NCBI RefSeq assembly: GCF_029227915.1
Contig: NC_079883.1
Coordinates: 62,001-126,000, forward strand
DNA length: 64,000 bases
Source: Hydractinia symbiolongicarpus
Taxonomy: Eukaryota > Cnidaria > Hydrozoa > Anthoathecata > Hydractiniidae
Direction: 5' to 3'
Positions 12,201 to 25,651 of the stretch are shown in pieces. Position numbers and translations under genes: made by a program. How positions within the stretch are numbered: the first letter of the stretch is position 1; each line of letters starts with the position of its first letter. The notes under the pieces were generated by a model. That model did not search any database. It saw nothing but the letters and a program-made list of their open reading frames with translations, and was not told the DNA's origin.

Positions 12201-15200
12201 GAAAAGATAATATAAAAAATCGTTCTGGAAATGAGTTTACTCACAGGGTACCTTCTTTGTATATACTCGACTATATGAGCCAAGCACGGGATTTACGGGA
12301 AATTGCGGTTTTTCGTTTGCCGGCGATTAAACTTCTTTTATTCAGCGTCTCATCAAAAATGAAAACATTTTTGAAAACTACAAGTCTCATGCGTTTTAGT
12401 GGTGTAAAAATAATTTAAAAAATCGTTCTGGAAATGAGTTTACTACCTGGGTATTTTCTTTGTGTACTTTTGACTATACGGGCCAAACCCGGGATTTACA
12501 GGAAATCGCTGGTTTTCGTTTGCCGGCGATTAAACTTCTTTTATTCAGCGTCTCATCAAAAATGAAAACATTTTTGAAAACTACAAGTCTCTTGCGTTTT
12601 AGTGGTGAAAAAATAATTTAAAAAATCGTTCGGGAAATGAGTTTACTCCCTGGGTACTTTCTTTGTATACTTTTGACTATATGGGCCGAGTCCGGGATTT
12701 ACGGGAAATCGCGGTTTTTCGTTTGCCGGCGATTAAACTTCTTCTATTCAGCGTCTCATCAAAAATGAAAACATTTTTGAAAACTACAAGTCCCATGCGT
12801 TTTAGTGGTGAAAAGATAATTTAAAAAATCGTTCTGGAAATGAGTTTACTCACAGGATACTTTCTTTGTATATACTCGACTATACGGGCCAAGCACGGGA
12901 TTTACGGGAAATTGCGGGTTTTCGTTTGCCGGCGATTAAACTTTTTTTATTCAGCGTCTTATCAAAAATGAAAACATTTTTGAAAACTACAAGTCTCATG
13001 CGTTTTAGTGGTGAAAAAATAATTTAAAAAATCGTTCGGGAAATGAGTTTACTCACAGGGTACTTTCTTTGTATACATTTGACTATACGGTCCAATCCCG
13101 GGATTTACGGGAAATCGCAGGTTTTCGTTTGCCGGCGATTAAACTTCTTTTATTTCGCGTCTCATCAAAAATGAAAACATTTTTGAAAACTACAAGTCTC
13201 ATGCGTTTTAGTGGTGAAAAGATAATTTAAAAAACCGTTCTGGAAATGAGTTTACTTGCAGGGTACTTTCTTTGTCTACTTTTGACTATACGGGCCGAGT
13301 CCGGGATTTACGGGAAATCGCGGGTTTTCGTTTGCCGGCGATTAAACTTCTTTTATTTCGCGTCTCATCAAAAATGAAAACATATTTGAAAACTACAAGT
13401 CTCATGCGTTTTAGTGGTGAAAAAATAATTCAAAAAATCGTTCGAGAAATGAGTTTACTCACAGGGTACTTTCTTTGTATACATTCGACTATACGGGCCA
13501 AGCCCGGGATTTATGGGAAATCGCGGGTTTTCGTTTGCCGGCGATTAAACTTCTTTCATTAAGCGTCTCATTAAAAATGAAAACATTCCTGAAAACTACA
13601 AGTGTCATGCGTTTTAGTGGTGAAAAGATAATTTAAAAAATCGTTCTGGAAATGAGTTTACTCCCTGGGTATTTTCTTTGTATACTTTTGACTATACGGG
13701 CCGAGTCCGGGATTTACGGGAATTCGCGGGTTTTCGTTTGCCGGCGATTAAACTTCTTTTATTCAGCGTCTCATCAAAAATGAAAACATTTTTGAAAACT
13801 ACAAGTCTCGTGCGTTTTAGTGGTGAAAAGATAATTTAAAAAATCGTTCTTGAAATGAGTTTACTCGCAGGGTACTTTCTTGGTATACTTTTGACTATAC
13901 GGGCCGAATCCGGGATTTACGGGAAATCGCGGGTTTTCGTTTGCCGGCGATTAAACTTCTTTCATTCAGCGTCTCATCAAAAATGAAAACATTTTTGAAA
14001 ACTACGAGTCTCATACGTTTTAATGGTGAAAAAATAATTTAAAAAATCGTTCGGGAAATGAGTTTACTCCCTGGGTATTTTCTTTGTATACTTTTGACTA
14101 TACGGGCCGAGACCGGGATTTACGGGAAATCGCGGGTTTTCGTTTGCCGGCGATTAAACTTCTTTTATTCCGCGTCTCATCAAAAATGAAAACATTTTTG
14201 AAGACTACAAGTCTCATGCGTTTTAGTGGTGAAAAGATAATTTAAAAAATCGTTCTGGAAATGAGTTTACTCACAGGGTACTTTCTTTGTATATACTCGA
14301 CTATACGGGCCAAGCCCGGGATTTACGGGAAATTGCAGGTTTTCGTTTGCCGGCGATTAAACTTCTTTTATTTCGCGTCTCATCAAAAATGAAAACATTT
14401 TTGAAAACTACAAGTCTCATGCGTTTTAGTGCTGAAAAGATAATATAAAAAATCGTTCTGGAGAGGTCTTTACTCACAGGGTACCTTCTTTGTATATACT
14501 CGACTATACGAGCCAAGCACGGGATTTACGGGAAATTGCGGGTTTTCGTTTGCCGGTGATTAAACTTCTTTTATTCAGCGTCTCATCAAAAATGAAAACA
14601 TTTTTGAAAACTACAAGTCTCATGCGTTTTAGTGGTGTAAAAATAATTTAAAAAATCGTTCTGGAAATGAGTTTACTACCTGGGTATTTTCTTTGTATAC
14701 TTTTGACTATACGGGCCAAACCCGGGATTTACAGGACATCGCGGGTTTTCGTTTGCCGGCGATTAAACTTCTTTTATTCAGCGTCTCATCAAAAATGAAA
14801 ACATTTTTGAAAACTACAAGTCTCTTGCGTTTTAGTGGTGAAAAAATAATTTAAAAAATCGTTCGGGAAATGAGTTTACTCCCTGGGTACTTTCTTTGTA
14901 TACTTTTGACTATATGGGCCGAGTCCGGGATTTACGGGAAATCGCGGGTTTTCGTTTGCCGGCGATTAAACTTCTTTTATTCCGCGTTTCATCAAAAATG
15001 AAAACATTTTTGAAAACTACAAGTCTCATGCGTTTTAGTGGTGAAAAGATAATTTAAAAAATCGTTCTGGAAATGAGTTTACTGACAGGGTACTTTCTTT
15101 GTATATACTCGACTATACGGGCGAAGCACGGGATTTACGGGAAATGGCGGGTTTTCGTTTGCCGGCGATTAAACTTCTTCTATTCAGCGTCTCATCAAAA

Positions 15201-18200
15201 ATGAAAACATTTTTGAAAACTACAAGTCCCATGCGTTTTAGTGGTGAAAAGATAATTTAAAAAATCGTTCTGGAAATGAGTTTACTCACAGGATACTTTC
15301 TTTGTATATACTCGACTATACGGGCCAAGCACGGGATTTACGGGAAATTGCGGGTTTTCGTTTGCCGGCGATTAAACTTTTTTTATTCAGCGTCTTATCA
15401 AAAATGAAAACATTTTTGAAAACTACAAGTCTCATGCGTTTTAGTGGTGAAAAAATAATTTAAAAAATCGTTCGGGAAATGAGTTTACTTCCTGGGTATT
15501 TTCTTTGTATACTTTTGACTATACGGGCCGAGTCCGGGATTTACGGGAAAACGCGGGTTTTCGTTTGCCGGCGATTAAACTTCTTTTATTCAGCGTCTCA
15601 TCAAAAATGAAAACATTTTTGAAAACTACAAGTCTCATGCGTTTTAGTGGTGAAAAGATAACTTAAAAAATCGTTCTGGAAATGCGTTTACTCACAGGGT
15701 ACTTTTTTTGTATATACTCGACTATACGGGCCAAGCACGGGATTTACGGGAAATCGCGGGTTTTCGTTTGCCGGCGATTAAACTTCTTTTAATCAGCGTC
15801 TCATCAAAAATGAAAACATTTTTGAAAACTACAAGTCTCATGCGTTTTAGTGGTGAAAAAATAATTTAAAAAATCGTTCGGGAAATGAGTTTACTCCCTG
15901 GGTATTTTCTTTGTATACTTTTGACTATACGGGCCGAGTCCGGGATTTACGGGAAAACGCGGGTTTTCGTTTGCCGGCGATTAAACTTCTTTTATTCCGC
16001 GTCTCATCAAAAATGAAAACATTTTTGAAAACTACAAGTTTCATGCGTTTTAGTGGTGAAAAAATAATTTAAAATATCGTTCGGGAAATGAGTTTACTCC
16101 CTGGGTATTTTCTTTGTATACTTTTGACTATACGGGCCGAGTCCGGGATTTACGGGAATTCGCGGGTTTTCGTTTGCCGGCGATTAAACTTCTTTTATTC
16201 AGCGTCTCATCAAAAATGAAAACATTTTTGAAAACTACAAGTCTCATGCGTTTTAGTGGTGAAAAGATAATTTAAAAAATCGTTCTTGAAATGAGTTTAC
16301 TCGCAGGGTACTTTCTTTGTATACTTTTGACTATACGGGCCGAGTCCGGGATTTACGGGAAATTGCGGGTTTTCGTTTGCCGGCGATTAAACTTCTTTTA
16401 TTCAGCGTCTCATCAAAAATGAAAACATTTTTGAAAACTACGAGTCTCATACGTTTTAGTGGTGAAAAATAATATAAAAAATCGTTCGGGAAATGAGTTT
16501 ACTTCCTGGGTATTTGCTTTGTATACTTTTGACTATACGGGCCGAGACCGGTATTTACGGGAAATCGCGGGTTTTCGTTTGCCGGCGATTAAACTTCTTT
16601 TATTCAGCGTCTCATCAAAAATGAAAACATTTTTGAAAACTACAAGTCTCATGCGTTTTAGTGGTGTAAAAATAATTTAAAAAATCGTTCTGGAAATGAG
16701 TTTACTACCTGGGTATTTTCTTTGTATACTTTTGACTATACGGGCCAAGCCCGGGATTTACAGGAAATCGCGGGTTTTCGTTTGCCGGCGATTAAACTTC
16801 TTTTATTCAGCGTCTCATCAAAAATGAAAACATTTTTAAAAACTACAAGTCTCTTGCGTTTTAGTGGTGAAAAAATAATTTAAAAAATCGTTCGGGAAAT
16901 GAGTTTACTCCCTGGGTATTTTCTTTGTATACTTTGACTATACGGCCGAGACCGGGATTTATGGGAAAGTGCGGGTTTTCGTTTGCCGGCGATTAAACTT
17001 CTTTTATTCAGCGTCTCATCAAAAATGAAAACATTTTTAAAAACTACAAGTCTCTTGCGTTTTAGTGGTGAAAAAATAATTTAAAAAATCGTTCGGGAAA
17101 TGAGTTTACTCCCTGGGTATTTTCTTTGTATACTTTTGACTATACGGGCCGAGACCGGGATTTACGGGAAATCGCGGGTTTTCGTTTGCCGGCGATTAAA
17201 CTTCTTTTATTCAGCGTCTCATCAAAAATGAAAACATTTTTGAAAACTACAAGTCTCATGCGTTTTAGTGGTGTAAAAATAATTTAAAAAATCGTTCTTT
17301 AAATGAGTTTACTAACTGGGTATTTTCTTTGTATACTTTTGACTATACGGGCCAAGCCCGGGATTTACAGGAAATTGCGGGTTTTCGTTTGCCGGCGATT
17401 AAACTTCTTTTATTCAGCGTCTCATCAAAAATGAAAACATTTTTGAAAACTACAAGTCTCTTGCGTTTTAGTGGTGAAAAAATAATTTAAAAAATCGTTC
17501 GGGAAATGAGTTTACTCCCTGGGTACTTTCTTTGTATACTTTTGACTATACGGGCCGAGTCCGGGATTTACGGGAAATCGCGGGTTTTCGTTTGCCGGCG
17601 ATTAAACATCTTTTATTCAGCGCCTCATCAAAAATGAAAACATTTTTGAAAACTACAAGTGTCATGCGTTTTAGTGGTGAAAAGATAATTTAAAAAATCG
17701 TTCTGGAAATGAGTTTACTCCCTGGGTATTTTCTTTGTATACTTTTGACTATACGGGCCGAGTGCGGGATTTACGGGAATTCGCGGGTTTTCGTTTGCCG
17801 GCATTAAACTTCTTTTATTCAGCGTCTCATCAAAAATGAAAACATTTTTGAAAACTACAAGTCTCGTGCGTTTTAGTGGTGAAAAGATAATTTAAAAAAT
17901 CGTTCTTGAAATTAGTTTACTCGCAGGGTACTTTCTTTGTATACTTTTGACTATACGGGCCGAGTCCGGGATTTACGGGAAATCGCGGGTTTTCGTTTGC
18001 CGGCGATTAAACTTCTTTTATTCAGCGTCTCATCAAAAATGAAAACATTTTTGAAAACTACAAGTCTCGTGCGTTTTAGTGGTGAAAAGATAATTTAAAA
18101 AATCGTTCTGGAAATGAGTTTATTCGCAGGGTACTTTCTTTGTATATTTTTGACTATACGGGCGGAGACCGGGATTTACGGGAAATCGCGGGTTTTAGTT

Positions 18201-20990
18201 TGCCGGCGATTAAACTTCTTTTATTCCGCGTCTCATCAAAAATGAAAACATTTTTGAAGACTACAAGTCTCATGCGTTTTAGTGGTGAAAAGATAATTTA
18301 AAAAATCGTTCTGGAAATGAGTTTACTCACAGGGTACTTTCTTTGTATATACTCGACTATACGGCCAAGCACGGGATTTACGGGAAATCGCGGGTTTTCG
18401 TTTGCCGGCGATTAAACTTCTTTCATTCAGCGTCTCATCAAAAATGAAAACATTTTTGAAAACTACAAGTCTCATGCGTTTTAGTTGTGAAAAAATAATT
18501 TAAAAAATCGTTCGGGAAATGAGTTTACTCACAGGGTACTTTTTTTGTATACATTCGACTATACGGGCCAAGCCCGGGATTTACGGGAAATCGCAGGTTT
18601 TCGTTTGCCGGCGATTAACATCTTTTATTCTGCGTCTTATCAAAAATGAAAACATTTTTGAAAACTACAAGTCTCATGCGTTTTAGTGGTGAAAAAATAA
18701 TTTAAAAAATCGTTCGGGAAATGAGTTTACTCCCTGGGTACTTTCTTTGTATACTTTTGACTATACGGGCCAAGTCCAGGATTTACGGGAAATCGCGGGT
18801 TTTCGTTTTCCGGCGATTAAACATCTTTTATCCAACGTCTTATCAAAAAAGAAAACATTTTTGAAAACTACAAGTCTCATGCGTTTTAGTGGTGAAAAGA
18901 TAATTTAAAAAATCGTTCTGGAAATGAGTTTACTCCCTGGGTATCTTCTTTGTATACTTTTGACTATACGGGCCGAGTCCGGGATTTACGGGAAATCGCG
19001 GGTTTTCGTTTGCCGGCGATTAAACTTCTTTTATTCCGCGTCTCATCAAAAATGAAAACATTTTTGAAGACTACAAGTCTCATGCGTTTTAGTGGTGAAA
19101 AGATAATTTAAAAAATCGTTCTGGAAATGAGTGTACTCACAGGGTACTTTCTTTGTATATACTCGACTATACGGGCCAATCCCGGGATTTACGGGAAATC
19201 GCGGGTTTTCGTTTGCCGGCGATTAACATCTTTTATTCTGCGTCTTATCAAAAATGAAAACATTTTTGAAAACTACAAGTCTCATGCGTTTTAGTGGTGA
19301 AAAAATAATTTAAAAAATCGTTCGGGCAATGCGTTTACTCCCTGGGTACTTTCTTTGTATACTTTTGACTATACGGGCCGAGTCCAGGATTTACGGGAAA
19401 TCGCGGGTTTTCGTTTGCCGGCGATTAAACATCTTTTATTCAGCGTCTTATCAAAAATGAAAACATTTTTGAAAACTACAAGTCTCATGCGTTTTAGTGG
19501 TGAAAAGAAAATTTAAAAAATCGTTCTGGAAATGAGTTTACTCCCTGGGTATTTTCTTTGTATACTTTTGACTATACGGGCCGAGTTCGGGATTTACGGG
19601 AATTCGCGGGTTTTCGTTTGCCGGCGATTAAACTTCTTTTATTCAGCGTCCCATTAAAAATGAAAACGTTTTTGAAAACTACAAGTCTCGTGCGTTTTAG
19701 TGGTGAAAAGATAATTTAAAAAATCGTTCTGGAAATGGGTTTACTCGCAGGGTACTTTCTTTGTATACTTTTGACTATACGGGCCGAGTCCGGGGTTTAC
19801 GGGAAATCGCGTGTTTTCGTTTGCCGGCGATTAAACTTCCTTTATTCGGCGTCTCATCAAAAATGAAAACATTTTTGAAAACTACAAGTCTCATGCGTTT
19901 TTAGTGGTGAAAAGATAATATAAAAAATCGTTCTGGAAAGGAGTTTACTGACAGGGTACTTTCTTTGTATATACTCGACTATACGAGCCAAGCACGGAAT
20001 TTACGGGAAATTGCGGGTTTTCGTTTGCCGGCGATTAAAATTCTTTTATTCAGCGTCTCATCAAAAATGAAATCCTTTTTGAAAACTACAAGTCTCATGC
20101 GTTTTAGTGGTGAAAAAATAATTTAAAAAATCGTTCGGGAAATGAGTTTACTCACAGGGTACTTTCTTTGTATACATACGAATATACGGGCCAAGCCCGG
20201 GATTTACGGAAAATCGCGGGTTTTCGTTTGCCGGCGATTAAACTTCTTTCATTACGCGTCTCATCAAAAATGAAAACATTCCTGAAAACTACAAGTCTCA
20301 TGTGTTTTAGTGGTGAAAAAAAAATTTAAAAAATCGTTCGGGAAATGAGTTTACTCCCTGGGTACTTTCTTTGTATACTTTTGACTATACGGGCCGAGTC
20401 CGGGATTTACGGGAAATCGCGGGTTTTCGTTTACCGTCGATTAAACTTCTTTTATTCAGCGTCTCATCAAGAATGAAAACATTTTTGAAAACTACAAGTC
20501 TCGTGCGTTTTAGTGGTGAAAAGACAATTTAAAAAATCGTTCTGAAAATGAGTTTACTCGCAGGGTACTTTCTTTGTATACTTTTGACTATACGGGCCGA
20601 GTCCGGGATTTACGGGAAATCGCGGGTTTTCGTTTGCCGGCAATTAAACTTCTTTTATTCAGCGTCTCATCAAAAATGAAAACATTTTTGAAAACTACGA
20701 GTCTCATACGTTTTAGTGGTGAAAAAATAATTTAAAAAATCGTTCGGGAAATGAGTTTACTCCCTGGGTATCTTCTTTGTATACTTTTGACTATACGGGC
20801 CGAGTCCGGGATTTACGGGAAATCGCGGGTTTTCGTTTGCCGGCGATTAAACTTCTTTTATTCCACGTCTAATCAAAAATGAAAACATTTTTGAAGACTA
20901 CAAGTCTCATGCGTTTTAGTGGTGAAAAGATAATTTAAAAAATCGTTCTGGAAATGAGTGTACTCACAGGGTACTTTCTTTGTATATACT
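9249..20990 (+). repeat. Heterogeneous satellite segment with displaced duplications
   Basis: About 58 monomers of mixed classes with no single dominant HOR. Displaced similar blocks are visible: 9.68-10.8 kb resembles 4.26-5.4 kb (shift about 5,420); the TGCTGAAAAGATAATATAAA variant at 11,587 recurs at 14,430 (shift about 2,843); AAGTCCCATGCG at 12,791 recurs at 15,227 (shift 2,436, twelve monomers). Near 16,930 a monomer has several small deletions (TATACTTTGACTATACGGCC). From about 19.2 to 20.43 kb the order of variants matches 38.68-39.89 kb (shift about 19,463). Nothing but satellite is present. Confidence 0.8.
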
Positions 20991-23900
20991 CGCCTATACG
21001 GGCCAAGCACGGGATTTACGGGAAATCGCGGGTTTTCGTTTGCTGGCGATTAAACTTCTTTCATTCAGCGTCTCATCAAAAATGAAAACATTTTTGAAAA
21101 CTACAAGTCTCATGCGTTTTAGTGGTGAAAAAATAATTTAAAAAATCGTTTGGGAAATGAGTTTACTCACAGGGTACTTTCTTTGCATACATTCGACTAT
21201 ACGGGCCAAGCCCGGGATTTACGGGAAATCGCGGGTTTTCGTTTGCCGGCGATTAACATCTTTTATTCTGCGTCTTATCAAAAATGAAAACATTTTTGAA
21301 AACTACAAGTCTCATGCGTTTTAGTGGTGAAAAAATAATTTAAAAAATCGTTCGGGAAATAAGTTTACTCCCTGGGTACTTTCTTTGTATACTTTTGATT
21401 ATACGGGCCGAGTCCAGGATTTACGGGAAATCGCGGGTTTTGGTTTGCCGGCGATTAAACATCTTTTATTCAGCGTCTTATCAAAAATGAAAACATTTTT
21501 GAAAACTACAAGTCTCATGCGTTTTAGTGGTGAAAAGATAATTTAAAAAATCGTTCTGGAAATGAGTTTACTCCCTGGGTATCTTCTTTGTATACTTTTG
21601 ACTATACGGGCCGAGTGCGGGATTTACGGGAATTCGCGGGTTTTCGTTTGCCGGCATTAAACTTCTTTTATTCAGCGTCTCATCAAAAATGAAAACATTT
21701 TTGAAAACTACAAGTCTCGTGCGTTTTAGTGGTGAAAAGATAATTTAAAAAATCGTTCTTGAAATTAGTTTACTCGCAGGGTACTTTCTTTGTATACTTT
21801 TGACTATACGGGCCGAGTCCGGGATTTACGGGAAATCGCGGGTTTTCGTTTGCCGGCGATTAAACTTCTTTTATTCAGCGTCTCATCAAGAATGAAAACA
21901 TTTTTGAAAACTACAAGTCTCGTGCGTTTTAGTGGTGAAAAGATAATTTAAAAAATCGTTCTGGAAATGAGTTTACTCGCAGGGTACTTTCTTTGTATAC
22001 TTTTGACTATACGGGCCGAGTCCGGGATTTACGGGAAATCGCGGGTTTTCGTTTGCCGGCAATTAAACTTCTTTTATTCAGCGTCTCATCAAAAATGAAA
22101 ACATTTTTGAAAACTACGAGTCTCATACGTTTTAGTGGTGAAAAAATAATTTAAAAAATCGTTCGGGAAATGAGTTTACTCCCTGGGTATCTTCTTTGTA
22201 TACTTTTGACTATACGGGCCGAGTCCGGGATTTACGGGAAATCGCGGGTTTTCGTTTGCCGGCGATTAAACTTCTTTTATTCCACGTCTAATCAAAAATG
22301 AAAACATTTTTGAAGACTACAAGTCTCATGCGTTTTAGTGGTGAAAAGATAATTTAAAAAATCGTTCTGGAAATGAGTGTACTCACAGGGTACTTTCTTT
22401 GTATATACTCGACTATACGGGCCAAGCACGGGATTTACGGGAAATCGCGGGTTTTCGTTTGCTGGCGATTAAACTTCTTTCATTCAGCGTCTCATCAAAA
22501 ATGAAAACATTTTTGAAAACTACAAGTCTCATGCGTTTTAGTGGTGAAAAAATAATTTAAAAAATCGTTTGAGAAATGAGTTTACTCACAGGGTACTTTC
22601 TTTGCATACATTCGACTATACGGGCCAAGCCCGGGATTTACGGGAAATCGCGGGTTTTCGTTTGCCGGCGATTAACATCTTTTATTCTGCGTCTTATCAA
22701 AAATGAAAACATTTTTGAAAACTACAAGTCTCATGCGTTTTAGTGGTGAAAAAATAATTTAAAAAATCGTTCGGGAAATGAGTTTACTCCCTGGGTACTT
22801 TCTTTGTATACTTTTGATTATACGGGCCGAGTCCAGGATTTACGGGAAATCGCGGGTTTTGGTTTGCCGGCGATTAAACATCTTTTATTCAGCGTCTTAT
22901 CAAAAATGAAAACATTTTTGAAAACTACAAGTCTCATGCGTTTTAGTGGTGAAAAGATAATTTAAAAAATCGTTCTGTAAATGAGTTTACTCCCTGGGTA
23001 TCTTCTTTGTATACTTTTGACTATACGGGCCGAGTGCGGGATTTACGGGAATTCGCGGGTTTTCGTTTGCCGGCATTAAACTTCTTTTATTCAGCGTCTC
23101 ATCAAAAATGAAAACATTTTTGAAAACTACAAGTCTCGTGCGTTTTAGTGGTGAAAAGATAATTTAAAAAATCGTTCTTGAAATTAGTTTACTCGCAGGG
23201 TACTTTCTTTGTATACTTTTGACTATACGGGCCGAGTCCGGGATTTACGGGAAATCGCGGGTTTTCGTTTGCCGGCGATTAAACTTCTTTTATTCAGCGT
23301 CTCATCAAGAATGAAAACATTTTTGAAAACTACAAGTCTCGTGCGTTTTAGTGGTGAAAAGATAATTTAAAAAATCGTTCTGGAAATGAGTTTACTCGCA
23401 GGGTACTTTCTTTGTATACTTTTGACTATACGGGCGGAGACCGGGATTTACGGGAAATCGCGGGTTTTCGTTTGCCGGCGATTAAACATCTTTTATTCAG
23501 CGTCTCATCAAAAATGAAAACATTTTTAAAGACTACAAGTCTCATGCGTTTTAGTGGTGAAAAGATAATTTAAAAAATCGTTCTGGAAATGAGTTTACTC
23601 ACAGGGTACTTTCTTTGTATATACTCGACTATACGGCCAAGCACGGGATTTACGGGAAATCGCGGGTTTTCGTTTGCCGGCGATTAAACCTCTTTCATTC
23701 AGCGTCTCATCAAAAATGAAAACATTTTTGAAAACTACAAGTCTCATGCGTTTTAGTGGTGAAAAAATAATTTAAAAAATCGTTCGGGAAATGAGTTTAC
23801 TCACAGGGTACTTTCTTTGTATACATTCGACTATACGGGCCAAGCCCGGGATTTACGGGAAATCGCAGGTTTTCGTTTGCCGGCGATTAAACTTCTTTTA

Positions 23901-25651
23901 TTTCGCGTCTCATCAAAAATGAAAACATTTTTGAAAACTACAAGTCTCATGCGTTTTAGTGGTGAAAAAATAATTTAAAAAATCGTTTGAGAAATGAGTT
24001 TACTCACAGGGTACTTTCTTTGCATACATTCGACTATACGGGCCAAGCCCGGGATTTACGGGAAATCGCGGGTTTTCGTTTGCCGGCGATTAACATCTTT
24101 TATTCTGCGTCTTATCAAAAATGAAAACATTTTTGAAAACTACAAGTCTCATGCGTTTTAGTGGTGAAAAAATAATTTAAAAAATCGTTCGGGAAATGAG
24201 TTTACTCCCTGGGTACTTTCTTTGTATACTTTTGATTATACGGGCCGAGTCCAGGATTTACGGGAAATCGCGGGTTTTGGTTTGCCGGCGATTAAACATC
24301 TTTTATTCAGCGTCTTATCAAAAATGAAAACATTTTTGAAAACTACAAGTCTCATGCGTTTTAGTGGTGAAAAGATAATTTAAAAAATCGTTCTGTAAAT
24401 GAGTTTACTCCCTGGGTATCTTCTTTGTATACTTTTGACTATACGGGCCGAGTGCGGGATTTACGGGAATTCGCGGGTTTTCGTTTGCCGGCATTAAACT
24501 TCTTTTATTCAGCGTCTCATCAAAAATGAAAACATTTTTGAAAACTACAAGTCTCGTGCGTTTTAGTGGTGAAAAGATAATTTAAAAAATCGTTCTTGAA
24601 ATTAGTTTACTCGCAGGGTACTTTCTTTGTATACTTTTGACTATACGGGCCGAGTCCGGGATTTACGGGAAATCGCGGGTTTTCGTTTGCCGGCGATTAA
24701 ACTTCTTTTATTCAGCGTCTCATCAAGAATGAAAACATTTTTGAAAACTACAAGTCTCGTGCGTTTTAGTGGTGAAAAGATAATTTAAAAAATCGTTCTG
24801 GAAATGAGTTTACTCGCAGGGTACTTTCTTTGTATACTTTTGACTATACGGGCGGAGACCGGGATTTACGGGAAATCGCGGGTTTTCGTTTGCCGGCGAT
24901 TAAACATCTTTTATTCAGCGTCTCATCAAAAATGAAAACATTTTTAAAGACTACAAGTCTCATGCGTTTTAGTGGTGAAAAGATAATTTAAAAAATCGTT
25001 CTGGAAATGAGTTTACTCACAGGGTACTTTCTTTGTATATACTCGACTATACGGCCAAGCACGGGATTTACGGGAAATCGCGGGTTTTCGTTTGCCGGCG
25101 ATTAAACCTCTTTCATTCAGCGTCTCATCAAAAATGAAAACATTTTTGAAAACTACAAGTCTCATGCGTTTTAGTGGTGAAAAAATAATTTAAAAAATCG
25201 TTCGGGAAATGAGTTTACTCACAGGGTACTTTCTTTGTATACATTCGACTATACGGGCCAAGCCCGGGATTTACGGGAAATCGCAGGTTTTCGTTTGCCG
25301 GCGATTAAACTTCTTTTATTTCGCGTCTCATCAAAAATGAAAACATTTTTGAAAACTACAAGTCTCATGCGTTTTAGTGGTGGAAAGATAATTTAAAAAA
25401 TCGTTCTGGAAATGAGTTTACTCACAGGGTAATTTCTTTGTTTATATCGGATTATACGGGCCAAGCCCGGGATTTACGGGAAATCGCGGGTTTTCGTTTG
25501 CCGGCGATTAAACATCTTTTATTCCGAGTTTCATCAAAAATGAAAACATTTTTGAAAACTACAAGTGTCATGCGTTTTAGTGGTGAAAAGGTAAATTAAA
25601 AAATCGTTCTGGAAATGAGTTTACTCACAGGGTACTTTCTTTGTATATACT
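20991..25651 (+). repeat. Super-unit A1 (4,661 bp)
   Basis: First of three successive related super-units. The rare TACTCGCCTATACGGG at its start (20,991) recurs at 25,652, a shift of 4,661 bp. Inside, the tag GGGTTTTGGTTTGCC (GGTTTG at 21,442, 22,861 and 24,279) marks three copies of a seven-monomer HOR of 1,419 and 1,418 bp, whose class order is five alpha, one gamma, one beta. A1 holds one more copy of this 7-mer than A2 or A3, but stops about 2.4 kb earlier than they do: its last shared landmark is AAAAGGTAAATTAAAAAATC near 25,588, matching 28,831 in A2. Boundaries are approximate to about 100 bp. Confidence 0.82.
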